A program made the translations under genes and the position numbers. The notes under the pieces were generated by a model. It was not told the DNA's origin, did not search any database, and saw only the letters and a program-made list of their open reading frames with translations. This document shows, piece by piece, positions 50,901 to 60,182 of a stretch of 64,000 nucleotides of DNA. How positions within the stretch are numbered: the stretch's first letter is position 1; every line of letters starts with the position of its first letter. This stretch comes from CAVEFW01 sp963643505 (GTDB lineage Bacteria; Actinomycetota; Coriobacteriia; Coriobacteriales; Eggerthellaceae). Location: NCBI GenBank assembly GCA_963643505.1, contig CAVIKF010000002.1, positions 62,001 through 126,000 of the forward strand, given 5' to 3'.

Positions 50901-52626
50901 CATCGGGCAGATCGCCAAACGCCACATCGAGCGCGTGGGCGAGCTGGTGCTGGACGGCGGCTCTGCCGCGCCCGAGTTCGCCGTGTTCCTGAGGGGCCTG
51001 CGCGACTCGCTCAACAACGGCATCACCGAGGCCGAGGCGGTCGAGATGCTGGCCCAGCACATGATCACGCTGCCCGTGTTCGAGACCCTGTTCGCGGGGT
51101 CAGAGTTCGCAAGCTCCAACCCTGTCTCCATCGCCATGGAGGGCATGGTGAACACGTTGCGCGAATACGGCATCGAGACCGATTCGGAGCGCCGTGAGCT
51201 CGCCGAGCTCTACGCTAGCGTGCGCCTGCGCGCAGGGTCGGTGCGCACCGATGCCGGTCGGCAGAAGATCATCAAAGAGCTCTACGAGAAGTTCTTCAGC
51301 CAGGCGTTCAAGGCGACGTCCGAGAGGATGGGCATCGTCTACACGCCCAACGAGGTCGTGGACTACATCCTGCACGCCACCGACCGCCTGCTGAAGAAGG
51401 AGTTCGGCAAGAACCTGGCCGACGAGGGCGTGCACATCCTCGACCCGTTCACAGGCACCGGCACGTTCGTGGTGAACCTGCTGCAGGACAGCGGGCTCAT
51501 CCCAGACAATAGGCTCGCATACAAGTACGCCAACGAGGTGCACTGCAACGAGATCGTGCTGTTGGCCTACTACATCGCCACCATCAACATCGAGCACGCC
51601 TACCACTCGCGCATCCCCGGCGAGTACGTGCCGTTCGAGGGCGCGGTGCTCACCGACACCTTCCAGATGTACGAGGAGGGCGACCCCATCGACCTCGACA
51701 CCTTCGTGGACAACACAGAGCGCATCCTCAGGCAGATGAAGTCGCCCATCAACGTCATAGTGGGCAACCCGCCGTACTCCGCCGGCCAGAAGAACGCCAA
51801 CGACAACAACCAGAACATGAGCTATCCGACGCTCGACGGCAAGATTGCGGCCACCTACGCCGCCCGCGGCACGGCCACCAACAAGAACTCGCTCTACGAC
51901 TCCTACATCCGCTCTTTCCGCTGGGCATCCGATCGCATCGGCAAGCGCGGCATGGTGAGCTTCGTTACCAACGGCGGTTGGCTGGACGGCCAGGCGATGG
52001 ACGGGTTCAGGAGGACGCTCGTGGACGAGTTCAGCTCGATCTATGTGTTCAACCTGAGGGGTAACCAGCGAACCCAGGGTGAACAATCCCGCAAAGAAGG
52101 TGGCAAGATATTCGGCTCTGGCTCTCGTACGCCTGTCGCAATCACTATGCTCATCAAGAATCCCGATTCCAGCGAGCACGGGGCCATCCACTACCACGAC
52201 ATCGGCGACTACCTTACACGCGAGGAGAAGCTGTCCATCGTTGCGAGTGCCATCGAGGGCGAGCCCTTCGAATGGGATTCGATAACTCCCGACCGCCACG
52301 GTGACTGGCTCAACCAGCGCGACGATTCCTGGTACGAGTTTGCACCGCTCGGCATCGAGAAGCGAAAGCAGCCCATGGGCATGTTCGAGATTTGGTCTCG
52401 TGGCGTCGCGACCGCAAGAGATGCTTTTAGTTGGGGTTTCGATAGCTCTGAAGTGTTGAAGAATATTTCATTGCATATTGATTTTTATGAGTCAGAGCGC
52501 GCCAAGTTTAAAGGACATTCAGCAGACGATGAGTTAAAAGATTCCGTTCAATACGATGAACGTAAATGCAAATGGAACCGTTCGTTGTTCCAGCGTTTAG
52601 GTCGTGACGAGGAAATCATTTTTTAA
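47972..52626 (+). pseudogene. Type ISP restriction enzyme with N-terminal PD-(D/E)XK-like module (nuclease-helicase-methyltransferase), two apparent frameshifts
   Basis: The long frame (48112-52626, 1504 residues) holds, in order: a PD-(D/E)XK-like module (about 1-215, GDTLWDLKVRK); an Mrr-type nuclease (about 225-330, GIDLV...YWAIQCKCY); an SF2 helicase (P-loop MACGTGKT about 412, DEAH near 540, QAVGRVMRRF about 793); an N6-adenine methyltransferase (DPFTGTGTF about 1109, NPPY about 1217); and the start of the target-recognition region. The true N-terminus appears to lie at 47972 in another frame (MPSVTRLASSAKQPRGGYVP...NISPALV), needing one extra base near 48109. At 52622 one T too many in a T6 run ends it early; the rest is the next entry. 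If read through, a single-chain type ISP enzyme. Confidence 0.82.
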
Positions 52627-52627
52627 T
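52615..52627 (+). other. T6 homopolymer at the frameshift point of the type ISP gene
   Basis: Sequence GAAATCATTTTTTAATAAGG. With five T the frame reads EEIIFNKDLLV and continues into the C-terminal part; with the six T present it stops at TAA. This is either a phase-variation tract, a fixed mutation or a sequencing error. Confidence 0.75.
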
Positions 52628-53668
52628 AAGGATTTGCTAGTTAGGGGTATTTATCGGCCTTTCTGTAAGCAGTATCTCTATAACGACCCTGCCCTAATTG
52701 ATATGACGTATTACGTTCCGAAGCTCTTTCCAACAAAAGAACCAAACAAGTGCCTTGAGAATGTGGTGTTAAGCGTTTCAGAACGTGGTTGTCTCATGAC
52801 TGACTACTTGCCCGATCTTGAATTAATGCATCATGGTCAGTGTTTCCCGCTTTACTGGTACGAAGAAAAATCCGGCATAAGCGGCGGTCTTTTCTCCAAT
52901 GCCGATAAGCAGAAGAATGAATATGTCCGACACGATGCCATTACCGACGAGACGTTGAGAGTGTTCCGCGCCGCCTATCCGAACGCCTACGGCGCTGGCA
53001 AGGGCCGCACCATCGAGCAGGCGAAGGCTGACGGCGTCCCCGGCTCCAAGGCCCGGACCAACGAGCGCTTCGAGGTGAACAAGGTCGACATCTTCTATTA
53101 CGTCTACGGTATCCTCCACTCGCCCGAATACCGAGAGCGATTCGCGGCCAACCTGCAGAAGGAGCTGCCGCGCATTCCTTTGTCCCGCAATTTCAAGGAG
53201 TTTGCAGCCGCAGGCCGGGCCCTCGCAAAGTTGCACTTGGGTTATGAGGATGTCGAGCCTTGGGACGTGAAAGAGGTTGGCAATAGTCAGAACCCCGGCC
53301 CCGTCGTTAAAATCAAATGGGGCAAGCGCAAGGACCCCGAGACCGGCAAGAAGGTGGACGACCACACGGTGCTCATCTACAACGAGAACCTCACCATCAG
53401 GGACATTCCCGAGCACGCGCAGCGCTATGTCGTCAACGGCCGCAGCCCGCTCGAATGGGCCATAGACCGCTACCAGGTGAAGACCGACAAGGCGTCCGGC
53501 ATCGTCAACGACCCCAACGACTACAGCGACGACCCGCGCTACATCGTGGACCTCATCGAGAGGCTCATAACCGTATCGGTGCGCACGATGGAGATCGTCG
53601 ACCAGCTCCCGCCCCTGGCCGAGATGCCGCAACCTGCCGACTGGCCCCTAGCATGGAAGGTCGAATAG
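52624..53668 (+). pseudogene. C-terminal target-recognition part of the type ISP enzyme, out of frame
   Basis: Continuation of the enzyme after the T6 frameshift: NKDLLVRGIYRPFCKQYLYN (the conserved 'YRPF.KQ.LY' of type ISP C-termini), VRHDAITDETLRVFRAAYPN, DIFYYVYGILHSPEYRERFA and VNGRSPLEWAIDRYQVKTDK. In type ISP enzymes such as LlaGI and LlaBIII this region sets DNA specificity. An ATG at 52604 in this frame could only give an isolated specificity fragment. From about 52400 to 52850 the DNA is much richer in A/T than on either side, pointing to recombinational exchange of this region. Confidence 0.8.
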
Positions 53669-53670
53669 AC

Positions 53671-53745
53671 ATGGCAAAACTATCGACAAATATCGAAAGT
53701 CTTGAATCATCGTTTGTGCTTACATCGAAAGCGCAGCATTATTAA
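53671..53745 (+). CDS. Micro-ORF after the restriction gene
   Basis: 24 codons, MAKLSTNIESLESSFVLTSK then AQHY and stop, starting 2 bases after the restriction gene's stop (TAGACATG). GGTCGAATAGAC gives only a weak ribosome-binding site. Could be a real short peptide of the operon or the head of a deleted gene. A terminator follows. Confidence 0.3.
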   Translation: MAKLSTNIESLESSFVLTSKAQHY

Positions 53746-53780
53746 CGCCTCAGCGCCAACGATCATCCACGCCAAAGCTT

Positions 53781-53813
53781 TGGCTCCCGTCCAATCGGGC
53801 GGGAGCCATTTTA
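53781..53813 (+). terminator. Terminator of the restriction locus
   Basis: TGGCTCCCG (53781-53789) and CGGGAGCCA (53800-53808), a perfect 9-base stem with a 10-base loop, followed by TTTTATT. Confidence 0.85.
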
Positions 53814-53954
53814 TTGCTCGTTGCAAATTCAGGGGCATCCCTACATAGCTGCCACAGCTGCAACAGCTGCCACACAATTATGTGTTGGAACCGTGAAAGT
53901 TTGGCTCTTCTTGGAATTGGGGACCACTTTGGGACCACCTGGGGGTCCGTACAA

Positions 53955-53986
53955 AGAAAAAGGTCACCGGCTTAAGCCTGTGACCT
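53955..53986 (-). terminator. Terminator of the tRNA gene
   Basis: AGGTCACCGGCTT/AAGCCTGTGACCT (53961-53986) is a 13-base stem with one mismatch and no loop spacer. On the minus strand it is followed by TTTTTCTTTG, 9 bases after the tRNA CCA end. Confidence 0.85.
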
Positions 53987-53994
53987 GGTGTTAT

Positions 53995-54071
53995 TGGTCG
54001 CGGGGGCTGGATTTGAACCAACGACCTCCGGGTTATGAGCCCGGCGAGCTACCAGACTGCTCCACCCCGCA
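53995..54071 (-). tRNA. tRNA-fMet (initiator), anticodon CAT
   Basis: 77 bases including encoded CCA. Minus strand starts TGCGGGGTGGAGCAG. The anticodon arm is GGG CTCATAA CCC with the three G-C pairs typical of the initiator, the T arm has GGTTCAAATCC, and the acceptor end is CCCCGCGACCA. Position 1-72 is T-G, not a Watson-Crick pair, which also fits an initiator. Any longer frames across this region are tRNA artefacts. Confidence 0.95.
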
Positions 54072-54201
54072 ATATGTCTGGTGCGCTTTGCGCGAAGAAA
54101 CATGTTACGCGCTGCGCCATGAGCTTGCAAGTGTTACTTTTCCCACACACAAACCCTCCACAAACGCGTATCCTTCCACAAACGCGCGCAACATGCCGCT
54201 G

Positions 54202-55218
54202 TTACTTCTTTTTCTTGTCCTTGTCCTTCTTGGTTTTCTTGCTCTTCTTGGTCTTGGGCTCCTTGTCACCCTCGACCTCGAGTTCCGCCGCAACCTCCAA
54301 CTCCGCCTCCTCGGTGAGCCCGTCCTCAACAGGCCCGTCCTCGGCAAGCAAGGCAGCCTTCGACTCGCCCAAACGGGCAACTTGGTCCTCAGGCATTTCG
54401 GGATAGTGCGGGTCAATGCTCTCAAGAGTCTCCAAGACCACACAACTCACGAGGTATTGTGTCATCCACTTCTTATCAGCCGGGATGATGTACCAAGGGC
54501 TATGCTCGGTTGACGTGTGTTTGATAGCCTGCTCGTACGCGTCCATGTAGTCGTCCCAAAGTTTACGCTCCTTGAGATCTCCTTCGGAGAACTTCCAATT
54601 CTTGGTTTCGTCCTCGATACGAGCGAGGAAACGCTCCTTTTGGGCGTCCTTTCCCACGTTCAAAAAGATCTTGACGATCCGATAACCGTTGTCGTATAGG
54701 TGCTCCTCAAAGGCGCGAATGGCCTCGAAACGCTTCTCGAAGAACTCCTCCTCATCCATATCCTGGCAACGCGACGCCCACTTGTAGTGCTTCCAATATT
54801 CATGTACGCGCACGACCAAGACGTCCTCGTAGTGGCTGCGATTGAAAACGCCTATATAGCCACGCTCGGGCAACGCGTTCACGACGCGCCACAGATAGTC
54901 ATGAGCAAGCTCGGTGCTGTTGGGGCTCTTGAAACTTGTGACCTTGACGCCTTGGGGGTTAACGCCACTCATAACTTTCTTGATCGTAGAGTCCTTACCC
55001 GCCGCGTCCATAGCCTGAAGCGCGATGAGCAGCGCCTCCTCGCCTTGGGCATACAACTTGTCCTGTAACGCTGCGATCTTTGCGGTGTTTTCCGCTGTCA
55101 AGGCGTGGTACTTCTCGGACTCCTCCTTATCCACACCAGCGTCTGTTGGAAATTTGCAAAGCTTAAACGCGTTTTTGTCCTTGCCTTCGTATTTGAAATC
55201 GTTGACATCTATGCCCAA
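54202..55218 (-). CDS. Polyphosphate kinase 2 family protein, TTG start
   Basis: 338 residues. PPK2 transfers phosphate between polyphosphate and nucleotides. P-loop-like LLIALQAMDAAGKDSTIKKV (Walker A AMDAAGKDS, about 60-68), the lid/arginine region FNRSHYEDVLVVRVHEYW (the Walker-B-like Asp and Arg), and DETKNWKFSEGDLKERKLWD are conserved. The start is TTG (complement of 55216-55218), because AGGAAAGGAG lies 7 bases upstream and LGIDVNDFKYEGK is the family's beginning. The last 55 residues are an added acidic then Lys-rich tail (KTKKSKKTKKDKDKKKK), unlike most members. Confidence 0.9.
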   Translation of the reverse strand: MGIDVNDFKYEGKDKNAFKLCKFPTDAGVDKEESEKYHALTAENTAKIAALQDKLYAQGEEALLIALQAMDAAGKDSTIKKVMSGVNPQGVKVTSFKSPNSTELAHDYLWRVVNALPERGYIGVFNRSHYEDVLVVRVHEYWKHYKWASRCQDMDEEEFFEKRFEAIRAFEEHLYDNGYRIVKIFLNVGKDAQKERFLARIEDETKNWKFSEGDLKERKLWDDYMDAYEQAIKHTSTEHSPWYIIPADKKWMTQYLVSCVVLETLESIDPHYPEMPEDQVARLGESKAALLAEDGPVEDGLTEEAELEVAAELEVEGDKEPKTKKSKKTKKDKDKKKK

Positions 55219-55277
55219 AAGACGCTCCTTTCCTAGCGACAAACCATATTCACAGTATATTCCACACCAAGCGGGGC

Positions 55278-55390
55278 ATCGCCTTCGAACACCCGCCACC
55301 GCAAACGAACTCCCCACAACTTCGATCGAACGGGACATTGCCTTCGAACACCCGCCGCCGTAAGCGAACACCCACCATCGTAAACACCGA
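55278..55390. repeat. Imperfect direct repeat upstream of PPK2
   Basis: GCCTTCGAACACCCGCC followed by C/GCCGYAA and CGAAC occurs twice about 62 bases apart (near 55281 and 55342), with a third partial copy (GCGAACACCCACCATCGTAA). Between divergent genes. No coding support. Confidence 0.6.
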
Positions 55391-55470
55391 GTAACTTATC
55401 ACCAATAAGGATGATTGCCTGCGCTTTTGGCGTACAATAGCGAACGTTTCAACAACCACAAGGAGGCCCA

Positions 55471-56271
55471 ATGGCGATCATCGACATCCATGCCCATATC
55501 TACCCGGACAAGATCTCGCAACGCGCGGTCGACTCCGTGCGCGATTTCTATGGGCTTGAGGAGATGTATAGCGCCGAAGGAACCGCCGAACACCTCTTGC
55601 AAGAACAAAACCGGGCGCCCATCACCCACTTTTGCGTGCACAGCGTCGCCATCCGGCCAAAAAACGTTTTGTCAATAAACGAGTTCATAGCCGACCGGTG
55701 CGCAAAGTATCCCCAGTTCATTGGCTTTATGGCCATGCACCAAGATTGTGAGGATCCCGAAGCCGCAATCAACCACGGCATCGAGCTCGGACTCCATGGC
55801 ATAAAGATCCACCCCGATACCCAACGCGTCAACGCGGACGACCCCCGCCTTATGAACGTCTACGAGATCGCCCAGGCCAAGAAGTTGCCAATCATCCTCC
55901 ACGTCGGCGACTACCGTTACGGCTTCAGCCATCCAAAGCGTGTGGCCAAGATCTTGCGCGCCTTTCCCGATCTCGTCGTGGACGCGGCCCACTTCGGAGG
56001 GTGGTCGATCTATGACATCGGGTTCGACTACCTGCGCAACGAGAATTGCTTCGTGGATACATCCAGCTCCTTCGAGCTCACCGGAGTGCGTCATGGCCAC
56101 GAGCTCATCAATTTGTTTGGCACCGACCGCGTCATGTTCGGAAGCGACTTCCCCATGTGGGATCCCACCAAGGAATTTGACATGCTTCGCAGCATGAATT
56201 TCAACGAGGATGAGTTCGAAAAGCTGACCTGGCACAACGCCGAGAGCTTCCTCGGTTTCAAAATCGACTAG
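55471..56271 (+). CDS. TIM-barrel metal-dependent hydrolase (amidohydrolase 2 family)
   Basis: 266 residues. IIDIHAHIYP near the start gives the metal-binding HxH. LGLHGIKIHPDTQ supplies the Lys/His strand, ILHVGDYRYGF the third His, VDAAHFGG the fourth, and MFGSDFPMWDP the catalytic Asp. The order matches the amidohydrolase-2 (ACMSD-like) group of decarboxylases and hydrolases. Substrate unknown. AAGGAGG sits 7 bases upstream of the ATG. 16 bases before the acyltransferase gene. Confidence 0.88.
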   Translation: MAIIDIHAHIYPDKISQRAVDSVRDFYGLEEMYSAEGTAEHLLQEQNRAPITHFCVHSVAIRPKNVLSINEFIADRCAKYPQFIGFMAMHQDCEDPEAAINHGIELGLHGIKIHPDTQRVNADDPRLMNVYEIAQAKKLPIILHVGDYRYGFSHPKRVAKILRAFPDLVVDAAHFGGWSIYDIGFDYLRNENCFVDTSSSFELTGVRHGHELINLFGTDRVMFGSDFPMWDPTKEFDMLRSMNFNEDEFEKLTWHNAESFLGFKID

Positions 56272-56287
56272 CCAAGGAACGAGAACC

Positions 56288-57367
56288 GTGGACGAAAAAC
56301 AAAGCGATACCTCGGCAACCAAAGCACCAAGCAGGGAAAACAACATCAATGCCATGCGCTTTTTCGCAGCGTGCATGGTCATCTTCGGGCACGCTGAGAT
56401 GTTCATCGGCGTCACCGGCTTGCCAAACTTCTTCGGTACGACTTCCCCTGGTATCGCGGTGGACATCTTCTTCGTCTTGAGCGGCTACCTTATCACGAAG
56501 AGCTTTTTCCGAGACACCAACGTCCTCCGTTACGCAGTTCGTCGCATCATGCGCATCTATCCCGCGCTCATCACCGCGACCCTGTTTGCGATCGTGCTTG
56601 GCCTCTTCCTCACAACCGAGGGACGTCGCGTTTACCTGACCAGCCCGATCACCATCGACTACCTTTGGAACGCTCTTATCCCCTACCATTCGAACTCGTT
56701 GCCCGGCGTCTTTGCGACAAACCCCCACCCAACCGACGTGAACACTTCTCTTTGGACGCTCCAATACGAGTTGCAATGTTACATCGCGACCCCTTTTATC
56801 TACCTTGTCCTGCGCAAACTCCCGAAAGGCCGCGCCGTCTTGTGGGTGGTACTCGCGCTTTGCTTCGTGCTTAACGTCTACGATGCCGCCACCACCAACA
56901 TCGCTTGGAACGCAAACTACCCGCGCCTGTTCTTCTTCTACATCGCCGGAGCCTTGGCCTTCGAATACCAAGCAGAACACCGCGTGCCGATCCAAATCGC
57001 CTTCGCGGGACTTGTTGTCGTCATGCTCATCGGGTTCAACCACCCCGTAGCGGGCGTCATCGCCGGCTCTCTTGTCATCCCGCCGATCGTCATCTCGTTT
57101 GCCTTCGCCAAAAACCCGGTGTTCGGAAAGGTGTTCTCCAAAAACGACTACTCCTATGGCATGTACGTCTATGCATTCCCGATTCAACAAGCCGTCGCAA
57201 GCTCCATGGGCGCCGATTTCGGTTACTGGCCCTACCTTGCAGTGTGCCTCGCGTTCACGTTTGTCGCCTCCTTCGCCTCATGGCACCTCGTTGAGAAGCC
57301 GTGCCAAAAGCTCGGTCGGAAGATTACCGCCCGTCTACGCGAGCGTGAGGCAAGTCGCAAGGAATAG
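56288..57367 (+). CDS. Acyltransferase 3 (OafA/YrhL-type) membrane protein, GTG start
   Basis: 359 residues with about ten helices. AMRFFAACMVIFGHAEMF near the N-terminus has the conserved R...H of the acyltransferase-3 family (catalytic His). GIAVDIFFVLSGYLI and RYAVRRIMRIYPALI are also diagnostic. WTLQYELQCYIATPF and the Glu in it fit the family. It O-acetylates an extracellular polymer or glycan, probably a wall polymer here. The GTG at 56288 has AAGGAACGAG upstream. Confidence 0.92.
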   Translation: MDEKQSDTSATKAPSRENNINAMRFFAACMVIFGHAEMFIGVTGLPNFFGTTSPGIAVDIFFVLSGYLITKSFFRDTNVLRYAVRRIMRIYPALITATLFAIVLGLFLTTEGRRVYLTSPITIDYLWNALIPYHSNSLPGVFATNPHPTDVNTSLWTLQYELQCYIATPFIYLVLRKLPKGRAVLWVVLALCFVLNVYDAATTNIAWNANYPRLFFFYIAGALAFEYQAEHRVPIQIAFAGLVVVMLIGFNHPVAGVIAGSLVIPPIVISFAFAKNPVFGKVFSKNDYSYGMYVYAFPIQQAVASSMGADFGYWPYLAVCLAFTFVASFASWHLVEKPCQKLGRKITARLREREASRKE

Positions 57368-57481
57368 GCCGGCGGCATGAGCCCGGGGTCTTGCCAAGTT
57401 GCTGGGGCCTTGCAAAACGACCTGGGGAGCCGAGGCCTTGCCCAACGGCCTAGGGCCTTGCTCAACAACCCAACAACACAA

Positions 57482-57521
57482 GAAGGCTGGTCCCCCACTA
57501 CCAGGACCAGCCTTCATTTTT
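57482..57521. terminator. Terminator between the acyltransferase and the ACT-domain genes
   Basis: GAAGGCTGGTCC (57482-57493) and GGACCAGCCTTC (57504-57515), a perfect 12-base stem followed by ATTTTTGC on the plus strand. It can serve both convergent genes. Confidence 0.85.
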
Positions 57522-57547
57522 GCTTGTATCTATCGTATCTGTCAGAT

Positions 57548-57817
57548 CTAGATCTTGAACATGAACTGGAATACGTCCTCACGTTGGATGGTGATTTGCA
57601 TACCGAGCTCCTCGCCAACGTCAGCGAGTGCCTTTTGGACGGTTTCAAAATCGCTGACCTCAAGACTCAAAGTGACCATCATGGTCATGGAGAAGATATC
57701 GCCGAGACGGGTTTGGCTGATGTCGTCGATATTGGCATCATGCTCTGCCAAACACGTTGCGACAGCGGCGACGATACCCTTGCGGTCCTTGCCCAAAACG
57801 GAAACCACGCACTTCAT
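57548..57817 (-). CDS. ACT-domain protein (UPF0237 family)
   Basis: 89 residues, one complete ACT domain. MKCVVSVLGKDRKGIVAAVA, CLAEHDANIDDISQTRLGDI and FSMTMMVTLSLEVSD match the UPF0237/GcvR-like family of small ligand-binding regulators. No DNA-binding or enzyme domain. Likely senses an amino acid; target unknown. Confidence 0.9.
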   Translation of the reverse strand: MKCVVSVLGKDRKGIVAAVATCLAEHDANIDDISQTRLGDIFSMTMMVTLSLEVSDFETVQKALADVGEELGMQITIQREDVFQFMFKI

Positions 57818-58029
57818 AGTTACTTCCTCTCAATAGAAAAGCCTGCGCCCATTCTAATGGACACAGGCCCGATTACTTGCGAGGGCGCTGCAAATTAACA
57901 AACCTCGCTCTTACGCGGCAAAGTTTCCCGACGCGGCAATTTCTATCAACGAGGCGGCCACGCGTTGGCCTTGGCGACCAACTCGGCACACTCGGAGGCT
58001 TTCGCGGCGGCTTTTACCGGCGAGGCTGC

Positions 58030-58485
58030 TTACGCCTCGCAAGAGGCGATGTCCCCAGCGCAATGAGGGCAACGGGTTGCGCCCTCCTTGACCTCCTCGA
58101 GGCAATAGGGACACGTGGGGACAGGGGCCTCCTCAACCGGAACACCATCCTTGCCAAGAGCCTTCTTGCCGACATTTTGCATGCCGTTCAAAGCCTTTAC
58201 GAGGCAAAACACGACAAAGGCAACGATGATAAAGTTGATGATTGCAGCGATGAACGCGGAGAAGTCGATGCCGCCTTCCATGCCGGGAACCGGAATGACG
58301 AGGCCGGAAAGCGCCTCCTCACCACCGGACACGGGGCTCGTGACAAGCTTGATGAAGGGGTTGATGATGTCGGTGGTCAAGCTCGTGACGATCGCGGTGA
58401 AAGCGCCGCCGATGATGACGCCAACTGCCATGTCCATAGCATTACCCTTGTTGATAAACTCCTTGAACTCGCTCATGAAACTCAT
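58030..58485 (-). CDS. mscL: Large-conductance mechanosensitive channel with zinc-ribbon tail
   Basis: 151 residues. MscL core: FKEFINKGNAMDMAVGVIIG, GGAFTAIVTSLTTDIINPFI (helix 1 and start of loop), then FSAFIAAIINFIIVAFVVFC (helix 2). It opens under membrane tension to protect against osmotic downshock. Instead of the usual amphipathic bundle, the C-terminal 30 residues form a zinc ribbon, CPYCLEEVKEGATRCPHC, ending DIASCEA. This arrangement is known in some Gram-positives and Actinobacteria but is not the classical form. Confidence 0.93.
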   Translation of the reverse strand: MSFMSEFKEFINKGNAMDMAVGVIIGGAFTAIVTSLTTDIINPFIKLVTSPVSGGEEALSGLVIPVPGMEGGIDFSAFIAAIINFIIVAFVVFCLVKALNGMQNVGKKALGKDGVPVEEAPVPTCPYCLEEVKEGATRCPHCAGDIASCEA

Positions 58486-58842
58486 GATTGGACCTTCTTT
58501 CCTTGAAACACATAACGACTAATTGGCAAAGCACCCTATTATAGACACGGATTCGAATGGATTCGGACCCAACTCCCTTTTTGTAACAGATTCCTTCGAA
58601 CCGTTTCGCCCTATGCGCAATCTGCCGACATGCCTAATCCGCAGATAACGCCACCTCCATTTTCATGGAATATCTCTAGACCTTTACGAAAAACAGGGAA
58701 AGCGCCCTCACGACATGCATGTTTTGCGTTAATCTCTTAGGATTACACAAGGGTGCGACTCGTTTTGGATGAGGGGAGTCGTCGCGACGCTTGACGCCGC
58801 AACCCCACCGCAACCGTATCTTTTTAGGAGCGTGTTTTATAT
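58486..58842. other. Intergenic region between divergent mscL and the CBS-domain gene
   Basis: No gene supported. Near 58770 CGTCGCGACGCTTGACG offers weak dyad symmetry. GTATCTTTTTAGGAG lies 14 bases before the ATATATG start of the downstream gene, an unusually long Shine-Dalgarno spacing. No clear promoter hexamers. Confidence 0.4.
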
Positions 58843-60174
58843 ATGTCACTGGGCCTAAGCCTTGTGCTGATTGTTTTTTTCGTCGCGATGAACGCCTTCT
58901 TCGTCGTTGGTGAGTTCGCTTTCGTTCGCGTTCGCAAGTCGCAAATCGAGATTGCCGTCGGACAGGGCAAACCTGGCGCAAAAAACGCCCTGCATGTCGT
59001 GGAGAACGTCAACTCATACCTTGCCGTTTGCCAACTTGGCATCACAATCGCAAGCCTTGTCCTGGGTTGGATCGGTGAACCGACCTTCGTGCAGATCCTC
59101 AAGCCACTGTTTGACCTCACCGGCGCCCCGATCGAGATCACCGCCGTCGTCGCCACCATCCTTGGCCTGGTTCTCATGACGTCGATCCATGTTATCTGTG
59201 GCGAGCAGATCCCAAAGTGCCTCGCCCTGTTCAACACCGAGTCCTACGCTCTTTGGACGGGCACCCCCTTGCGCCTCTTCTACCGTATCACCTACCCCAT
59301 CACCGTCTTTTTCACCGCTATCACCAACTCGGTCGTCAAGCTTATGGGATACGACCCCACGCAGGAGCGCGAGGCCTATACCGACGAGGAAATCAAGTTG
59401 CTTGTTGACGAATCCACCGAGAGCGGCCTTATCGAGGAAGCGCAAAACGAGTACGTGGACAATGTGTTCGACCTCTCGGATCGCGACGCGAGCTCGATCA
59501 TGACGCCACGAACCGAGCTCGTCTGCGTCGATATGGACCTGACTCCCGAGAAAAACATGGAGACGGTCCGCCGCTACAAGTACACCCGCTATCCTGTAAT
59601 CAAGGGCAACAAAGACCGCATTATCGGCTTCATCCACGTGAAAGATCTGTTCACTATGCCACCGGGTTCCCATATGGAAGAATTGCCCGTTCGCACCATC
59701 AACGCCGTCCCCGGCGCCATCTCCATCCCGAAACTTTTGCAGACCATGCAAAAACAGCACACCAAGATCGCGGTCGTCGTCGACGAGCACGGCGGCACCG
59801 AAGGCATCGTCACCATGAGCGACATCATGGAACAGATTGTCGGCCGCATCCATGATGAATACCAGCACGAGACCGAGGATGTGCTCGAGCAGGGCGAAGG
59901 ATCCTTCGAAGTCGAGGGCACCTTGGATCTCGCCGAGCTTGAAGACCTCATCGGCTTCGCTCCCGAAAACCCAGCCGACGTCAAAACGGCGGCTGGTCTC
60001 ATCATGGTCTCCTTGGATCGCATACCTGAGGTCGGCGACTCGATCACCCTCGAGGACCGCAACAAGAAAGCAACGCTCACTGTCCTCTCTATGGATGTCC
60101 ATCGCGTTGACCGCATAGTCCTCGAACTCGAGGAGGCCCCCGAGGGGTCGGATTCCGAGCAGGATGACAAGTAA
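58843..60174 (+). CDS. CNNM/CorC-type membrane protein with CBS pair ('hemolysin' family)
   Basis: 443 residues. DUF21/CNNM membrane domain (about 1-195, with NAFFVVGEFAFVRVRKSQIE and ASLVLGWIGEPTFVQILKPL). Two CBS domains follow (about 215-340, with IMTPRTELVCVDMD and IAVVVDEHGGTEGIVTMSDI), then a transporter-associated CorC_HlyC domain (about 355-435, DRIPEVGDSITLEDRNKKAT). Probable Mg/Co efflux or homeostasis protein; hemolytic activity is not implied. Convergent with the exporter permease, 8 bases away. Confidence 0.9.
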   Translation: MSLGLSLVLIVFFVAMNAFFVVGEFAFVRVRKSQIEIAVGQGKPGAKNALHVVENVNSYLAVCQLGITIASLVLGWIGEPTFVQILKPLFDLTGAPIEITAVVATILGLVLMTSIHVICGEQIPKCLALFNTESYALWTGTPLRLFYRITYPITVFFTAITNSVVKLMGYDPTQEREAYTDEEIKLLVDESTESGLIEEAQNEYVDNVFDLSDRDASSIMTPRTELVCVDMDLTPEKNMETVRRYKYTRYPVIKGNKDRIIGFIHVKDLFTMPPGSHMEELPVRTINAVPGAISIPKLLQTMQKQHTKIAVVVDEHGGTEGIVTMSDIMEQIVGRIHDEYQHETEDVLEQGEGSFEVEGTLDLAELEDLIGFAPENPADVKTAAGLIMVSLDRIPEVGDSITLEDRNKKATLTVLSMDVHRVDRIVLELEEAPEGSDSEQDDK

Positions 60175-60182
60175 CGCCCGAC

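Noticed and set aside
49561..51060. 499-codon frame opposite the type ISP gene
   Set aside because: Antisense to helicase motifs that are conserved on the plus strand.
53821..54513. 230-codon plus-strand frame with GLDLNQRPPGYEPGELPDCS
   Set aside because: It is the antisense reading of the tRNA-fMet gene plus the antisense of PPK2, a well-known false gene pattern.
57911..58029. In-frame readable codons after the mscL stop (AASPVKAAAKASECAELVAK)
   Set aside because: No read-through signal and the MscL zinc ribbon is already complete before the stop; probably chance or decayed sequence.
58676..58981. 101-codon minus-strand frame upstream of the CBS-domain gene
   Set aside because: Arg/Lys-rich antisense frame spanning the promoter and start of a supported gene.
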